DNA from: Pseudomonadota bacterium
GTDB taxonomy: Bacteria; Pseudomonadota; Gammaproteobacteria; Steroidobacterales; Steroidobacteraceae
Assembly (NCBI GenBank): GCA_021808195.1
Contig: JAKBCE010000010.1
Span: 62,001-126,000, forward strand
Length of the DNA stretch: 64,000 nucleotides
Direction: 5' to 3'
Shown in pieces: positions 29,405 through 42,658 of the stretch (its first letter is position 1; each line of letters opens with the position of its first letter). The position numbers were made by a program, and so were the translations under genes. A model generated the notes under the pieces. That model saw nothing but the letters and a program-made list of their open reading frames with translations. It had not been told where the DNA came from and did not search any database.

Positions 29405-32005
29405 TCAGGTGGTGCCTTCGGGGTCGGGCTCGAGCAGCCGCCGTAGCCGGTACAGGGTCTCGAGGGCCGCTTTGGGCGTCAGCTCATCGGGGTCGATCGC
29501 CTCGAGTGCGGTGCGCACCGGGTCTGCCGGCACCGCAGGGGCGGCGGCGAACAGCGGCAACTCCTGCTGCGGTTGGCGGGCGGGCTCATGCTCGTCACGC
29601 TGGGCCTCCAGGGCTTCGAGGTAGCGGCGTGCTTGCACAATGACCTCGCGCGGCACGCCGGCCAGCTGTGCCACTTGCAGGCCGTAGCTGCGGTTGGCGG
29701 GCCCTTCCCTGACGGCGTGCAGGAACACGATGCCATCGCCGTGTTCGGTCGCGTCGAGATGCACGTTCGCGCAGCCGTCGATCTCGCTGGCGAGGCGCGT
29801 CAGCTCGAAGTAGTGCGTTGCGAACAGAGTAAAGGCCTTCAGGCGCGTACCGATGTGTCGCGCGATCGCCCAGGCGAGCGACAGGCCGTCGAAGGTGCTG
29901 GTGCCGCGCCCGATCTCATCCATCAGGATCAGGCTGCGCTCCCCGGCGTTGTTCAGGATGTTGGCCGCTTCGGTCATCTCCACCATGAAGGTCGAGCGGC
30001 CGCCGGCCAGATCGTCGGCGGCACCGATGCGCGTGAAGATCCGGTCGATTGGTCCGAGCAGTGCCTGCTCGGCGGGCACGTAACTGCCGATATGCGCCAA
30101 GATGACAATGATGGCGGTCTGGCGCATGTAGGTGGACTTGCCACCCATGTTCGGGCCGGTAATGATCAGCATCCGTCGCTCGGCATCGAGCCCCAGATCG
30201 TTCGGGACGAACGCCGCGGTCGTAAAGCGCTCGACCACCGGGTGCCGCCCGCTGTCGATGCGGATCGAGGGCTGCTCGGTGAGTTGCGGCTCACTCCACT
30301 GCAACGTACCGGCGCGCTCGGCGAGTGCGGCCAGCGCATCGAGTTCGGCGAGCGCCGTTGCGGTCGTCTGCAGGGGCGCGAGCTGTTCGATCAGGCTGCC
30401 GAGCACGGTGTCGTAGAGTTCCTTCTCCCGCGCCAGCGCCCGGTCCCGGGCGCCGAGCACCTTGTCCTCGAAGCCCTTCAGCTCGGGCGTGATGAAACGC
30501 TCGGCAGACTTGACCGTCTGGCGGCGCAGGTATTCCGGCGGGACATTTTCGGCATCCTTGCGCGGGATTTCGATGAAGTAGCCTTGGACCCGGTTGTAAC
30601 CGAGCTTCAGGCTCGCGATGCCGGTGCGTTCCCGCTCCCGACGCTCCAGGTCGAGCAGGAACTCATCGGTGTGGGTGGCGATCCGCCGTAACTCATCGAG
30701 CTCGGCGTCATAGCCGGGCGCAATCACCTCGCCGTCGCGCAGGAATGTCGCCGGCTCAACGGCAATGGCGCGGCCGAGCAGTTCCGTCACCTCGGCGTGT
30801 GTGCCGATCCGTTGGCCGATCGCCATCACGAGTGGCGAGTCGATCGGCGCAAGCGCGGCGTGCACCTGTGGTACCGCACCGAGCGAGGCGCGCAGCTGCG
30901 TCAGGTCCCGCGGGCGCGCCGAACGTAACGCAACGCGCGAGAGGATGCGCTCGACGTCACCGATCGCGCGCAACCGCTCGCGCAGTGGCTCGAAGCGGCG
31001 GGCCTCGAGCAGTGCGCCGACGGCCTGATAGCGCTGACGCAGAGTCTGCTGGTCGGTGAGCGGGCGGTTGAGCCAGCGGCGCAACTGCCGTGAGCCCATG
31101 GCAGTGGCGCACGCGTCGAGCAGCGCGAACAGCGTCGCTTCCTCCCGGCCTGTGAGGCTCGCGTCGAGCTCGAGATTGCGCCGCGTCGCCGCATCGATCA
31201 GCAGCCCTTCGGCGCGTTCCTCGACCGTGAGTCCGCGGATGTGCGGCAGCGCGCTCTTTTGCGTATCCCGCACGTACTGCAGGAGTGCGCCGGCCGCCGT
31301 GATCGCGAGCGGCAGCTCATCGACCCCGAAGCCCTTCAGGTCGAGCGTGCCGAGCTGATCGGTGAGCAGCCGCGAGGCGCTCGCCAGCTCGAAGTGCCAG
31401 GGCGGGCGGGTGCGCAGCGCGGCGTTGCGGCGCAGATCCGCGACCGCATCCTCCGGCACCAGCAGCTCCGCGGGCTTCAGACGCTCGAGTTCGGCTTCCA
31501 GCGCTCCGATGCCGCTAGATTGCAGTACGGTGAAGCGGCCCGCTGCGAGGTCGAGCCAGGCGAGTCCGAACTGCTCTCCGTCGCGCGCCACCGCGGCGAC
31601 CAGCGTGTCCTGACGCTCATCGAGTAGCGCCGCGTCGGTCACGGTGCCCGGGGTGACGATCCGCACCACGTCACGCTCGACCGGGCCTTTGGATTTGGCC
31701 GGATCGCCGAGCTGCTCGCAGATCGCCACGCTTTCGCCTTTGCGCACGAGCCTCGCCAGGTACGCCTCCACGCTGTGCACCGGCACACCAGCCATCGGGA
31801 TCGGCTGGCCGGCCGAGTGCCCGCGCGAGGTGAGCGTGATGTCGAGCAGCGCGGCGGCCCGTCGCGCATCATCGTAGAACAGCTCGTAGAAATCGCCCAT
31901 GCGGTAAAAGAGCAGCACATCGGGATGGCGGCTCTTGATCCGCAGGTATTGCTGCATGACCGGCGTATGGGAATGGACTGGGTCGTTCAAGGACTGATTT
32001 TCCAA
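29405..32005 (-). CDS. mutS: DNA mismatch repair protein MutS
   Basis: An 866-aa mismatch sensor. The N-terminal mismatch-binding domain has the Phe-x-Glu region in [15 protein letters not shown]. The ATPase has Walker [17 protein letters not shown], the [17 protein letters not shown] segment and Walker [17 protein letters not shown], followed by FATHYFELT. Length is normal. The start is the ATG at 32005; about 870 bases upstream hold no clear gene. Confidence 0.97.
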   Translation of the reverse strand: MENQSLNDPVHSHTPVMQQYLRIKSRHPDVLLFYRMGDFYELFYDDARRAAALLDITLTSRGHSAGQPIPMAGVPVHSVEAYLARLVRKGESVAICEQLGDPAKSKGPVERDVVRIVTPGTVTDAALLDERQDTLVAAVARDGEQFGLAWLDLAAGRFTVLQSSGIGALEAELERLKPAELLVPEDAVADLRRNAALRTRPPWHFELASASRLLTDQLGTLDLKGFGVDELPLAITAAGALLQYVRDTQKSALPHIRGLTVEERAEGLLIDAATRRNLELDASLTGREEATLFALLDACATAMGSRQLRRWLNRPLTDQQTLRQRYQAVGALLEARRFEPLRERLRAIGDVERILSRVALRSARPRDLTQLRASLGAVPQVHAALAPIDSPLVMAIGQRIGTHAEVTELLGRAIAVEPATFLRDGEVIAPGYDAELDELRRIATHTDEFLLDLERRERERTGIASLKLGYNRVQGYFIEIPRKDAENVPPEYLRRQTVKSAERFITPELKGFEDKVLGARDRALAREKELYDTVLGSLIEQLAPLQTTATALAELDALAALAERAGTLQWSEPQLTEQPSIRIDSGRHPVVERFTTAAFVPNDLGLDAERRMLIITGPNMGGKSTYMRQTAIIVILAHIGSYVPAEQALLGPIDRIFTRIGAADDLAGGRSTFMVEMTEAANILNNAGERSLILMDEIGRGTSTFDGLSLAWAIARHIGTRLKAFTLFATHYFELTRLASEIDGCANVHLDATEHGDGIVFLHAVREGPANRSYGLQVAQLAGVPREVIVQARRYLEALEAQRDEHEPARQPQQELPLFAAAPAVPADPVRTALEAIDPDELTPKAALETLYRLRRLLEPDPEGTT

Positions 32006-32875
32006 CTCGGATGGCAGCCAGCCGAGCAGATTAGCCCGACGTGTGCCGAAGTGCGAGCACCGCTATGCGCAGCGCCGGGTCGCGCCCCCCGGAATGCCCA
32101 TTCTCCAGAGCAGGTTCGGCCGGACTGCACACGCGCGGCGTCATAGGCGCCCACCGTTGCGCAACCCCCGAGGGCCTGCCAGGCGTACCGGATGTCGCGG
32201 TCGTGCCGCAGCGCGCCGAACGGCTCGAACAACGCGCGAATTGGAGGGACGCGTGGCCTTCAGGTATCGGGTTGACGGTGCTGATGAGAGTCGCGCCCGA
32301 TTTTACTGTGACCCGACGCGCCACTCGCCTCCGACCTGGGCGTTTATCGCCTATAGACGCTCCTCATACGGTCCTGCGGCGCTGCTGCGACGCGTCAGAG
32401 CCACTCGCCTGTGCCAAGGCGGAGTCCACATGGGAATTCTTCTCGAGCGAGCCTTCAGCGTTACCTTTGCCAGTCCTCGTGGGGCGCAGAACGGGGCACG
32501 GCCATCTCGATTGGGTGAGCCGAGCGGCTCCAAGGGGCAATTGGAGCACCTCCTCCTTCGGTCTCTGTCGAGCTCGAAGGGCTCGATTCACTCCCCACCC
32601 ACGGGTACCGAGGAGGTTGGGCGCCAGATGAGGGATGTGGGGCTGCCGCAGCGCCTTCGGGTCCGACGATCGAAGGGCGCTGTGAAGCTGCGGCTCAGCA
32701 GGCGGCCGGTGCCCACCGTGACCGGCACGAAGGTTTCGTTGCTCGGGTCAACTCGCCGTCGTGCGGGAGCATAACCTGATCCCTAGTATGCGTCCGCCAC
32801 TTCACCCAACCGGGTGATTCGCGCGCGATCTCGATTCGCTATAAGGGCATCAGGGTTCCAACAAGAACGATACCC
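32006..32875. other. Gene-poor stretch upstream of mutS
   Basis: About 870 bases. Several open frames cross it but they overlap one another, have no ribosome sites, no recognisable motifs and mixed codon use. It probably holds the mutS promoter and decayed sequence. Confidence 0.45.
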
Positions 32876-33853
32876 ATGAAACCCCACAGCAGACGAAGAC
32901 ATCCGCCGCCCGCCGGTGGCCGGTCGCCCGTGAGACCATTGCTGGCACCTGGTGTGGTTGCGCCGCGAACACTCCTCCTGTCTGCTCATGAGTCCTTGTC
33001 GCAGCCGAGGTGCTGCCGAGGGATTGAGGAATGTTCTGCCGCGACAAGAGACCACAAGAAGGTCAGGCGTGTGGCGTGCGCCATGGCAGCCGCATGCGTT
33101 CTGATGGGGATTGCGCCGCGCTGCGGCGCAGCGGCGCCAGAGAGGTTTCACGCGATGCACCGGTCCGAGACCTCCCGCCCAGATGCCTCGTGGCGTGCGG
33201 ATCACCGCGCGCTCGACTGGACGTCCGTTCGAATCGGTTCTGTCAATCCGCGTCTGACTCTTCGGGGCGAGGAGGTGCGATCTGCGTCGATTCGCGCTGC
33301 TTCATCGCTCGTGCGAGAGAAATCGCCTCTGGAGCTGCCAACACAACCCGCTGGGGCTTACTTCGTTGGCTCGAGCCGAGATTGGGAAATTCCGGGTTCA
33401 GGCCAGTTGAATTCGACGCAGCTGTCGTTGGCGTTGATGTTGCTTTCTGCGGGACTGATGTGGTTGCGTTGGGTGGTTCGCAGAGGCCAGAGGTCCCGGC
33501 TCGAGATTCACGAAAGAGTGGTCCATGCCGGGGTCGCGCGAGCCCCCGCGTATGGTGCGTCAAAGAGCGGGAGCGGCCCCCAGGACATGACCGCTCTTGG
33601 GGCGCTGATCGGCGCCGCAGCGGCGGCTCGTCGTGATCACGGCGTGGCAGGCGGTGGAACGGTCTGGATTGCACGTCCTGCTGAGAATGCGACCCTCGAG
33701 CGGCTCGTCCCGCCCATCCCGGTCGGTGAGGCTGCCTCGCTTGTGGCACCGCGCGCGAGGCAAAGGGGGCCACGGCCATCGCCCGGGGTCTCGGCGGCAA
33801 GCAGATTTGCCGCGAACTCGGCATCAGCTACAACACGCTCAAAACCCATCTGA
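32876..33853 (+). CDS. Doubtful reading frame with a signal-like and a membrane segment
   Basis: An open frame of 325 codons. Around residues 61-86 there is a signal-peptide-like stretch (KKVRRVACAMAAACVLMGIA then RCGAAAPE), and around residues 180-205 a hydrophobic helix with basic residues (LSLALMLLSAGLMWLRWVVR), which recalls secreted proteins with a C-terminal sorting helix. The first 60 residues and the last 100 do not look coding, and the end overlaps a LuxR-type fragment in another frame. A real gene may occupy only the middle. No function is proposed. Confidence 0.25.
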   Translation: MKPHSRRRHPPPAGGRSPVRPLLAPGVVAPRTLLLSAHESLSQPRCCRGIEECSAATRDHKKVRRVACAMAAACVLMGIAPRCGAAAPERFHAMHRSETSRPDASWRADHRALDWTSVRIGSVNPRLTLRGEEVRSASIRAASSLVREKSPLELPTQPAGAYFVGSSRDWEIPGSGQLNSTQLSLALMLLSAGLMWLRWVVRRGQRSRLEIHERVVHAGVARAPAYGASKSGSGPQDMTALGALIGAAAAARRDHGVAGGGTVWIARPAENATLERLVPPIPVGEAASLVAPRARQRGPRPSPGVSAASRFAANSASATTRSKPI

Positions 33854-33996
33854 AGCACATCTATGCCAAGACACGCGTGCGCGGACAAAGCGATCTCGTA
33901 CGGCTGCTGGCGCAAGAGCTGCCGGGGAGCGTGTTGTGCGAGGGCAGTCACAGCCTCGAGCCGTCCCGGTCTGGACTCCCCGCGCCATCGACGTGA
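33730..33996 (+). pseudogene. LuxR/GerE-type helix-turn-helix fragment
   Basis: After a TGA at 33727 the frame reads A-T-A-I-A-R-G-L-G-G-K-Q-I-C-R-E-L then GISYNTLKTHLKHIYAKT and VRGQSDLVRLLAQEL, a recognisable LuxR-type DNA-binding domain (scaffold and recognition helices). The usual L-T-x-R-E start of the domain is missing, there is no start codon, and no receiver or ligand domain is in frame upstream. It is probably the 3' remnant of a regulator gene. The preceding 0.9 kb may contain the decayed remainder. Confidence 0.6.
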
Positions 33997-34049
33997 ATGC
34001 AGCGCCGGGTAGCGGGGGGAGGTGCTTGGGGTCGCCGCTGCCCCAGGGG

Positions 34050-35318
34050 TTAGTCGGGCGTGGGGTCGAGGCCGGCGAGTCTGCTGGCCGCGCGGGTGGT
34101 CTCGCGCTTGAACAGAAAGAGCGACCCGAGCAGAAGCGTCATCGGCAGCAACGAGCAGTAGAACGCGTGAATGCCCCCGAAGCGCGCGAACACGATGGCG
34201 GTGATGCGTGATCCGAGCGTGCCGCCGAGGGCCGAGAAGACCAGGATGAGGCCGGTCATCGAGGCGTGGGCGGGCTTGGGCAGCGCGCTCAGCGCAACGG
34301 AGTTGATTACCGGGTAGATCGGGGCCATCAGCAGGCCGATGAGCGGAATCAGGTAGGCTGCCAGCGGCGCATGCGCCCAGCCGAAATGTCCGCTGCTCAC
34401 CCCGCGGGCGAGGGGCAACGTCACGACCATCAAGATGCCCATGCCCAGCACGCACACGTTGAGCAGCGCAAACCAGGCGACTCGCTTCAGCAGCTGACCG
34501 GCGAGCACCCGACCGATGGCGATGGATGCGGCCAGCATGCTCGCCATCTGCACGCTCACCGCGTCCGGCAGTTTGAGGACCTCGTAATTGAAGGTCGGCA
34601 GCCAGGTGCCAAAGCTTTGTTCGATGAGCACGTAAAAGAACGTCGAGGCGAGAAAGACGTACACCATCGGGCGCAGCGCGGAGCTGCTGATCTGCGCCAG
34701 GGAGTTGCGCGCCCGAGTGCCCTTGCCGCGTGCCCCGGATTCGTCGAGGCGCGATACGCCGAGCAGCGTCATCGCCAGGACGCATGCCCCGGCAATCACC
34801 CAGTACACGCGCAGCCAGGCGACGTGCGCGGCCGGGCCTGAGCGGATGAACGCGCTGAACAGCCAGCCGGAAATGACTACGCCCACCATGAACAGCCCCT
34901 CGATGACGTTGGTGAGGCGGGTGTGCTCGCTTTGGGTGCCGGTGAGCAGCCCGATGGCGCCGTAGACCGAAACCTTGGTGAGCGCAAAGGAGATGCCGAC
35001 ACAGACGAACAGCAGCGCGGTGGTGTGAAAGCCTGGAAAGAGCGGCATCAGCACGCAGGCGATCGCGACGATGGCGAGCGCCAGCAGAATCGCCCGCCGG
35101 TAGCCGAACAGCGGCAGAAAGGATGCCACCGCGAACGAGGTGATCACGATCGGCAGATCCTTGAACAGTTCGAGCAGGCTGGCCTCGGGTTTACCGACCC
35201 CGAAGCTATGGATGGATTGCAGGATCACCGTGCCCACGCTGTTCAGCAGGATCGCGAAGATCATGAAGCTCAGCGCCAGCGCGCTGATCATCCGGTAGCG
35301 GTTTGCCAGGTGCGGCAT
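34050..35318 (-). CDS. MFS transporter, sugar:proton symporter-like (FucP-type)
   Basis: A 422-aa permease with about twelve hydrophobic helices, beginning MISALALSFMIFAILLNSVG. Features of the fucose/glucose-permease branch include FALTKVSVYGAIGLLTGTQ in the N-half and LIGLLMAPIYPVINSVALSA in the C-half. It has a central basic loop (SRLDESGARGKGTRARN). It is divergent from a LacI-type repressor with 69 bases between start codons, so it is probably controlled by that repressor and imports a sugar. The substrate is unknown. Confidence 0.82.
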   Translation of the reverse strand: MPHLANRYRMISALALSFMIFAILLNSVGTVILQSIHSFGVGKPEASLLELFKDLPIVITSFAVASFLPLFGYRRAILLALAIVAIACVLMPLFPGFHTTALLFVCVGISFALTKVSVYGAIGLLTGTQSEHTRLTNVIEGLFMVGVVISGWLFSAFIRSGPAAHVAWLRVYWVIAGACVLAMTLLGVSRLDESGARGKGTRARNSLAQISSSALRPMVYVFLASTFFYVLIEQSFGTWLPTFNYEVLKLPDAVSVQMASMLAASIAIGRVLAGQLLKRVAWFALLNVCVLGMGILMVVTLPLARGVSSGHFGWAHAPLAAYLIPLIGLLMAPIYPVINSVALSALPKPAHASMTGLILVFSALGGTLGSRITAIVFARFGGIHAFYCSLLPMTLLLGSLFLFKRETTRAASRLAGLDPTPD

Positions 35319-35387
35319 GACGGTCAGTCTTTACGTGCGGGGTACGCCCGTGGATCATATCGGCATCTCCAGCGAAGCGAACCTGCG

Positions 35388-36398
35388 GTGGCGGATCGGA
35401 AGAAACAAGCCCCTGAGGCGCCGTCAAGTCTCACCATGGCGGATCTGGCCGGCCTGGCGGGGGTTTCGACCATTACGGTGTCCCGCGCACTCGCGGGGAG
35501 CGATCTGGTGAGTCCGGCTACCCGCGAACGCATCCAGCAGCTGGCGCGCAAGCACGGTTACAAGCTCAACGTGAGCGCGCGCAACTTGCGCCTGCGGCGC
35601 AGCCACGCGGTGGCGGTAATCGTGGAGATGACCCCGACCCCCGAGCGCACGATGTGGGATCCGTATCCGCTGGCGCTGCTCGGCGGCATTTCCCAGGAAC
35701 TGACCTCGGCCGGGTACAACGTGCTGCTGACGACCCGCCAATCCGGCGGAGATGTCGCGGTGCAGGCCGCCGACGGGCTGATCCTGCTCGGTCAGGGCCC
35801 GCATCAGGACGCCGTGCATGCCTACGATAAGCTCGGTCTGCCCATGGTGGTCTGGGGTGCAGCGGGGGTGGGCGGTGATGAGCACGTGGTCGTCGGCAGC
35901 GACAACCGCCATGGCGGCATGAGCGTCGCGGAGCGGTTCGTTTCGATCGGTCGCCGCCATCCGGTGTTCATCGGCAATCCGGATCACCCCGAAATGGCGC
36001 AGCGGCTGATGGGCTTTGTCGATGAACTCGGCCGCCACGGCATCAAGCCGCTGCTGATGCGACGGGCCGACTTCACGCTCGAGGGGGGCGTGCAGGCGGT
36101 GCGCTCGCTGCACAACCGGCACGTGCAGTTCGATGCCATCTTCGCCGGGTCGGATCTGGTGGCCATGGGAGCGATCCGCGCATTGATCGAGCTCGGCCAG
36201 CGGGTGCCGGAGGACGTGTCTGTGATCGGCTATGACGACACGCCTCAGGGGGCGACTTTCCTGCCGCCGCTCTCGACGGTACGGCAGAACTGGCAGGAGG
36301 GCGGGGTGCTGCTGGCGCGCAAGGTCCTCGGCCTGATTCGCAGTGAGCCGGTCGAGTCGCAGATGCTGCCCACCGCACTGATCCTGCGCGCAACCTGA
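35388..36398 (+). CDS. LacI-family transcriptional regulator
   Basis: A 336-aa repressor. The N-terminal helix-turn-helix with hinge reads LTMADLAGLAGVSTITVSRA, followed by a periplasmic-binding-protein-like sensor domain with typical segments (GSDNRHGGMSVAERFVSIG, FDAIFAGSDLVAMGAIRAL, VSVIGYDDTPQGATFLPPL, TTVRQ-like STVRQNW). GTG at 35388 is taken because it gives the standard length; a longer frame runs backward through the promoter region and over the transporter. It probably controls the divergent transporter in response to a sugar. Confidence 0.88.
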   Translation: MADRKKQAPEAPSSLTMADLAGLAGVSTITVSRALAGSDLVSPATRERIQQLARKHGYKLNVSARNLRLRRSHAVAVIVEMTPTPERTMWDPYPLALLGGISQELTSAGYNVLLTTRQSGGDVAVQAADGLILLGQGPHQDAVHAYDKLGLPMVVWGAAGVGGDEHVVVGSDNRHGGMSVAERFVSIGRRHPVFIGNPDHPEMAQRLMGFVDELGRHGIKPLLMRRADFTLEGGVQAVRSLHNRHVQFDAIFAGSDLVAMGAIRALIELGQRVPEDVSVIGYDDTPQGATFLPPLSTVRQNWQEGGVLLARKVLGLIRSEPVESQMLPTALILRAT

Positions 36399-36550
36399 GC
36401 CGCTCTGTGCCGCGCTCCTACCCCCGACGCCCAGGCCTGCGGCGCCGGGTGCCACGTGGCCTCATTGTGCCGCTCCACGGGCCTCTCGAGTCCGCCCTCG
36501 CGCTCGGTGCCGACGCTGGGACCGGCCTCGGGTGGGGGTAAACTTCGCGC

Positions 36551-37093
36551 ATGACTGCCCCACGCCTGACAGATACCGATCTGTATCAGCTGGCCGAGCG
36601 GACCGGGCGGGCGCTGCAGCGATGCGGCTTGCGGATCGCCACGGCCGAGTCCTGTACGGCCGGCTGGATCGCCAAGGCACTGACCGATGTGCCGGGGAGC
36701 TCGCAGTGGTTCGAGTGTGGCTACGTGACGTATTCAAATGCGGCGAAGGTGCGTGATGTCGGCGTATCCGCCCGGACTTTGCAGGAGCACGGTGCCGTAA
36801 GCGAGGCGACGGTCCGGGAGATGGCGCAGGGGGCGCTCGATGTCTCGCTGAGCGAACTGGCGGTGGCGGTCAGCGGTATCGCTGGACCGGATGGCGGAAC
36901 GGAGGCGAAGCCCGTCGGCACCGTGTGGTTCGCCATAGCGGCTCGAGCGTGGCTTGCGCCGCGCTGTGAGGAGCGGCACTTCGAGGGCGATCGGGACGCG
37001 GTGAGGCGTCAGACGGTCGCTCATGCTCTTCAGCGGGTGCTCGAGACCATCGCCGTGGTGGCCGGTGGAGGCGGTGGCGCTCGCCACCGATGA
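36551..37093 (+). CDS. pncC: Nicotinamide-nucleotide amidase PncC (CinA C-terminal domain)
   Basis: A 180-aa single-domain CinA-C protein that deamidates NMN to nicotinic acid mononucleotide in NAD recycling. Signatures are RIATAESCTAGWIAKALTDV with the active Ser/Cys region, FECGYVTYSNAAK, GAVSEATVREMA and VSGIAGPDGGTEAKPVGTVW. It lies before thpR and recA, the usual position for cinA in gammaproteobacteria. Confidence 0.93.
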   Translation: MTAPRLTDTDLYQLAERTGRALQRCGLRIATAESCTAGWIAKALTDVPGSSQWFECGYVTYSNAAKVRDVGVSARTLQEHGAVSEATVREMAQGALDVSLSELAVAVSGIAGPDGGTEAKPVGTVWFAIAARAWLAPRCEERHFEGDRDAVRRQTVAHALQRVLETIAVVAGGGGGARHR

Positions 37094-37111
37094 TGCGGTT
37101 GGGGGGGCAAC

Positions 37112-37711
37112 GTGAGTGCACCACCGCCCGACAAGCAGGCCTGGCCGGGGCGCGAGGCACGCCGACTGTTCTTTGCTCTTTGGCCTGACCAGGCCGGCCG
37201 CGAGCGGCTCGCGCACAACGTACGGGGTGCCGTACGCGCGAGCGGCGGTCGTCCCGTTGCGAGTGACCAGCTGCATCTGACGCTGGCCTTTCTCGGTTCG
37301 GTTCCCGAGACCCGTGTGGTGGAACTCGCCGCCCTGGCTGCTGAGCTCATCGGTACGGCGAATGGGGCGCTCGGACCGATCGCCTTGTCGTTCGAGCGTC
37401 TGGCGCATTGGCCGGGGCCACGAGTGCTGTGCGCGCTGCCTGAGCGCACGCCCGCCGCGCTCGATCAGCTGGTCAAACGGCTGCTGAAGGCGCTGACCGC
37501 AGCGGATTTTACTCCGGATCTCAAGCCCTTCCGCCCACATGTCACTGTGGCACGCAAAGTGTTACGGTCCAGTCGGTCTGCCGCCCTGCGAGCGGTGCAC
37601 TGGCGGTTCGAGGCGTTCGCGCTCATCGCGAGCCGCACCCTCGAGTCCGGGCCGGTATACAGTGTTGTCGGAACGTACCCACTGTGCAGCGAGGCGCAGG
37701 CGAGAAAATAA
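37112..37711 (+). CDS. thpR: RNA 2',3'-cyclic phosphodiesterase ThpR
   Basis: A 199-aa 2H-phosphoesterase. The two catalytic H-x-T-x motifs are [14 protein letters not shown] and [11 protein letters not shown], in the usual spacing. It opens [18 protein letters not shown], the family N-terminus. It acts on 2',3'-cyclic RNA ends and was first described as a 2'-5' RNA ligase. The start is GTG at 37112, 18 bases after pncC. Confidence 0.92.
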   Translation: MSAPPPDKQAWPGREARRLFFALWPDQAGRERLAHNVRGAVRASGGRPVASDQLHLTLAFLGSVPETRVVELAALAAELIGTANGALGPIALSFERLAHWPGPRVLCALPERTPAALDQLVKRLLKALTAADFTPDLKPFRPHVTVARKVLRSSRSAALRAVHWRFEAFALIASRTLESGPVYSVVGTYPLCSEAQARK

Positions 37712-37802
37712 CACCTTGCGCAGGCATGCGGAGGTGATGCCGGCGACGCGTTTGTGGGATAATTCCAGTACGCTTCGTTTTCACAACTTCCGGGACAACC
37801 AG

Positions 37803-38814
<1,012 letters not shown>

Positions 38815-38834
<20 letters not shown>

Positions 38835-39291
38835 GGCGCCCGGCGACCCGAGCCGTGTGCGGGCCGCCGCACTGGCGCTGCTCGCGCGCCGCGACTACTT
38901 CAGCGCCGAGCTCGGCCGCCGGCTGATCGAGCGCGGGTTCGACCTGCAGGCGACGGCGGAGGCACTCGCGGCGCTGACCGCCGAGCGGCTGCTCGACGAT
39001 GCGCGCTGCCTCGAGAGATTTGTGGCCTACCGCGCCGAGCGCGGCCAGGGGCCGCTGCGCATTGCGCTCGATCTGAGGGCCCAGGGCGCCCCCGCCGAGC
39101 TGATCGCCCCGGCGCTCGAGGCGGGCGCCGACTGGCGCGCCCGGGCTCGCGAGGTGCGCCGGCGGAAATTCGGTGTGGCCGCCCCGGCGGGCTGGACCGA
39201 AAAGGCGCGCCAAGCGCGTTTTTTGCAGTACCGGGGCTTTTCATCGGATGATATCCGCGCGGCCATTGGCGCCGAGCTCGAACTGGACTGA
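38815..39291 (+). CDS. recX: RecA regulatory protein RecX
   Basis: A 158-aa protein of three-helix repeats that limits RecA filament growth. Recognisable segments are [40 protein letters not shown] and [23 protein letters not shown] at 38815 overlaps the end of recA, the arrangement expected for coupled recA-recX; longer frames extend into recA and are ignored. Confidence 0.92.
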
Positions 39292-39296
39292 CGAAC

Positions 39297-41942
<2,646 letters not shown>

Positions 41943-42009
41943 AATCCCGGTTTCCACCGATTCAGGGGGGCGCCGAAAGGGTGTAAAGTCTAAAAAAGGA
42001 GGTCAAGCC

Positions 42010-42276
42010 ATGCTCATACTGACCCGGCGAGTAGGCGAGACGCTGATGATCGGGGACGAGGTCTCTGTGACCGTCCTCGGCGTCAAGGGCAACCAGGTCC
42101 GGATTGGAATCCAGGCGCCGAAGAGCGTCGCGGTCCACCGGGAGGAGATTTATAAGCGCATTCAGCGTGAAAAAGAGCAGCACAGCGGGGGGCCGCATTC
42201 GGATGCGGAAGCGAGTACCAGCGAATCGGCAGGGGGCGAGGCGGCCAGAAAGGACGTGCAGGACGTCCTGATTTGA
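42010..42276 (+). CDS. csrA: Carbon storage regulator CsrA with extended tail
   Basis: An 88-aa RNA-binding dimer that represses translation at GGA motifs. The core [40 protein letters not shown] is complete, with the conserved RNA-binding residues. The tail of about 25 residues after [10 protein letters not shown] is rich in Ser, Ala and Glu and is longer than in Escherichia coli CsrA (61 aa). An AAGGAGGTCA ribosome site lies just before the ATG. Confidence 0.95.
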   Translation: MLILTRRVGETLMIGDEVSVTVLGVKGNQVRIGIQAPKSVAVHREEIYKRIQREKEQHSGGPHSDAEASTSESAGGEAARKDVQDVLI

Positions 42277-42404
42277 CCGAACGAGGCGCTCAAACGTCCC
42301 AATCTTCCGGCGTTTCCAGTATCATGCGCCCCTCCTGGCAGCGGCGTGGGATGGTGTGCGCATTGACGCACTCCAGTCGTTCGAGACGTCCGCTTCGAAA
42401 AGCC

Positions 42405-42495
42405 GGAGAGATGGCCGAGTGGTCGAAGGCGCACCCCTGCTAAGGGTGTAAGGGTCAAAAGCCCTTCGAGGGTTCGAATCCCTCTCTCTCCGCCA
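42405..42495 (+). tRNA. tRNA-Ser(GCU)
   Basis: A 91-base class II tRNA with encoded CCA. Acceptor arms GGAGAGA and TCTCTCC pair exactly, the anticodon loop CTGCTAA carries GCT (serine AGC/AGU codons), a long variable arm follows (with the AAGGG/CCCTT stem), and the T arm is GAGGG-TTCGAAT-CCCTC. Its 3' 23 bases are the island attachment sequence; the gene stays intact after integration. Confidence 0.97.
42473..42495 (+). repeat. attL: 3' end of tRNA-Ser
   Basis: A 23-base direct repeat covering part of the T loop, the T stem, the acceptor strand and CCA of the tRNA. It is identical to the copy at 63790-63812; bases outside differ on both sides. Confidence 0.92.
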
Positions 42496-42658
42496 GTTCA
42501 CATTCTCGAACGGTTTCAGCCCGTCTCGAAACGAGAAAAAACTCAAACAGATCACAGTCTTACGGCTCTCAGGGCATCCCGCCCGGCGGCTTGCTGTCTC
42601 CGCCCCACGCGGGTACATTCGGGGGTATCGGATCTGACGGAACCTCAGGTACCAACAG

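Noticed and set aside
37712..37802. LexA box in front of recA
   Set aside because: No CTG-N10-CAG-type palindrome or other convincing SOS box was found in the short upstream region.
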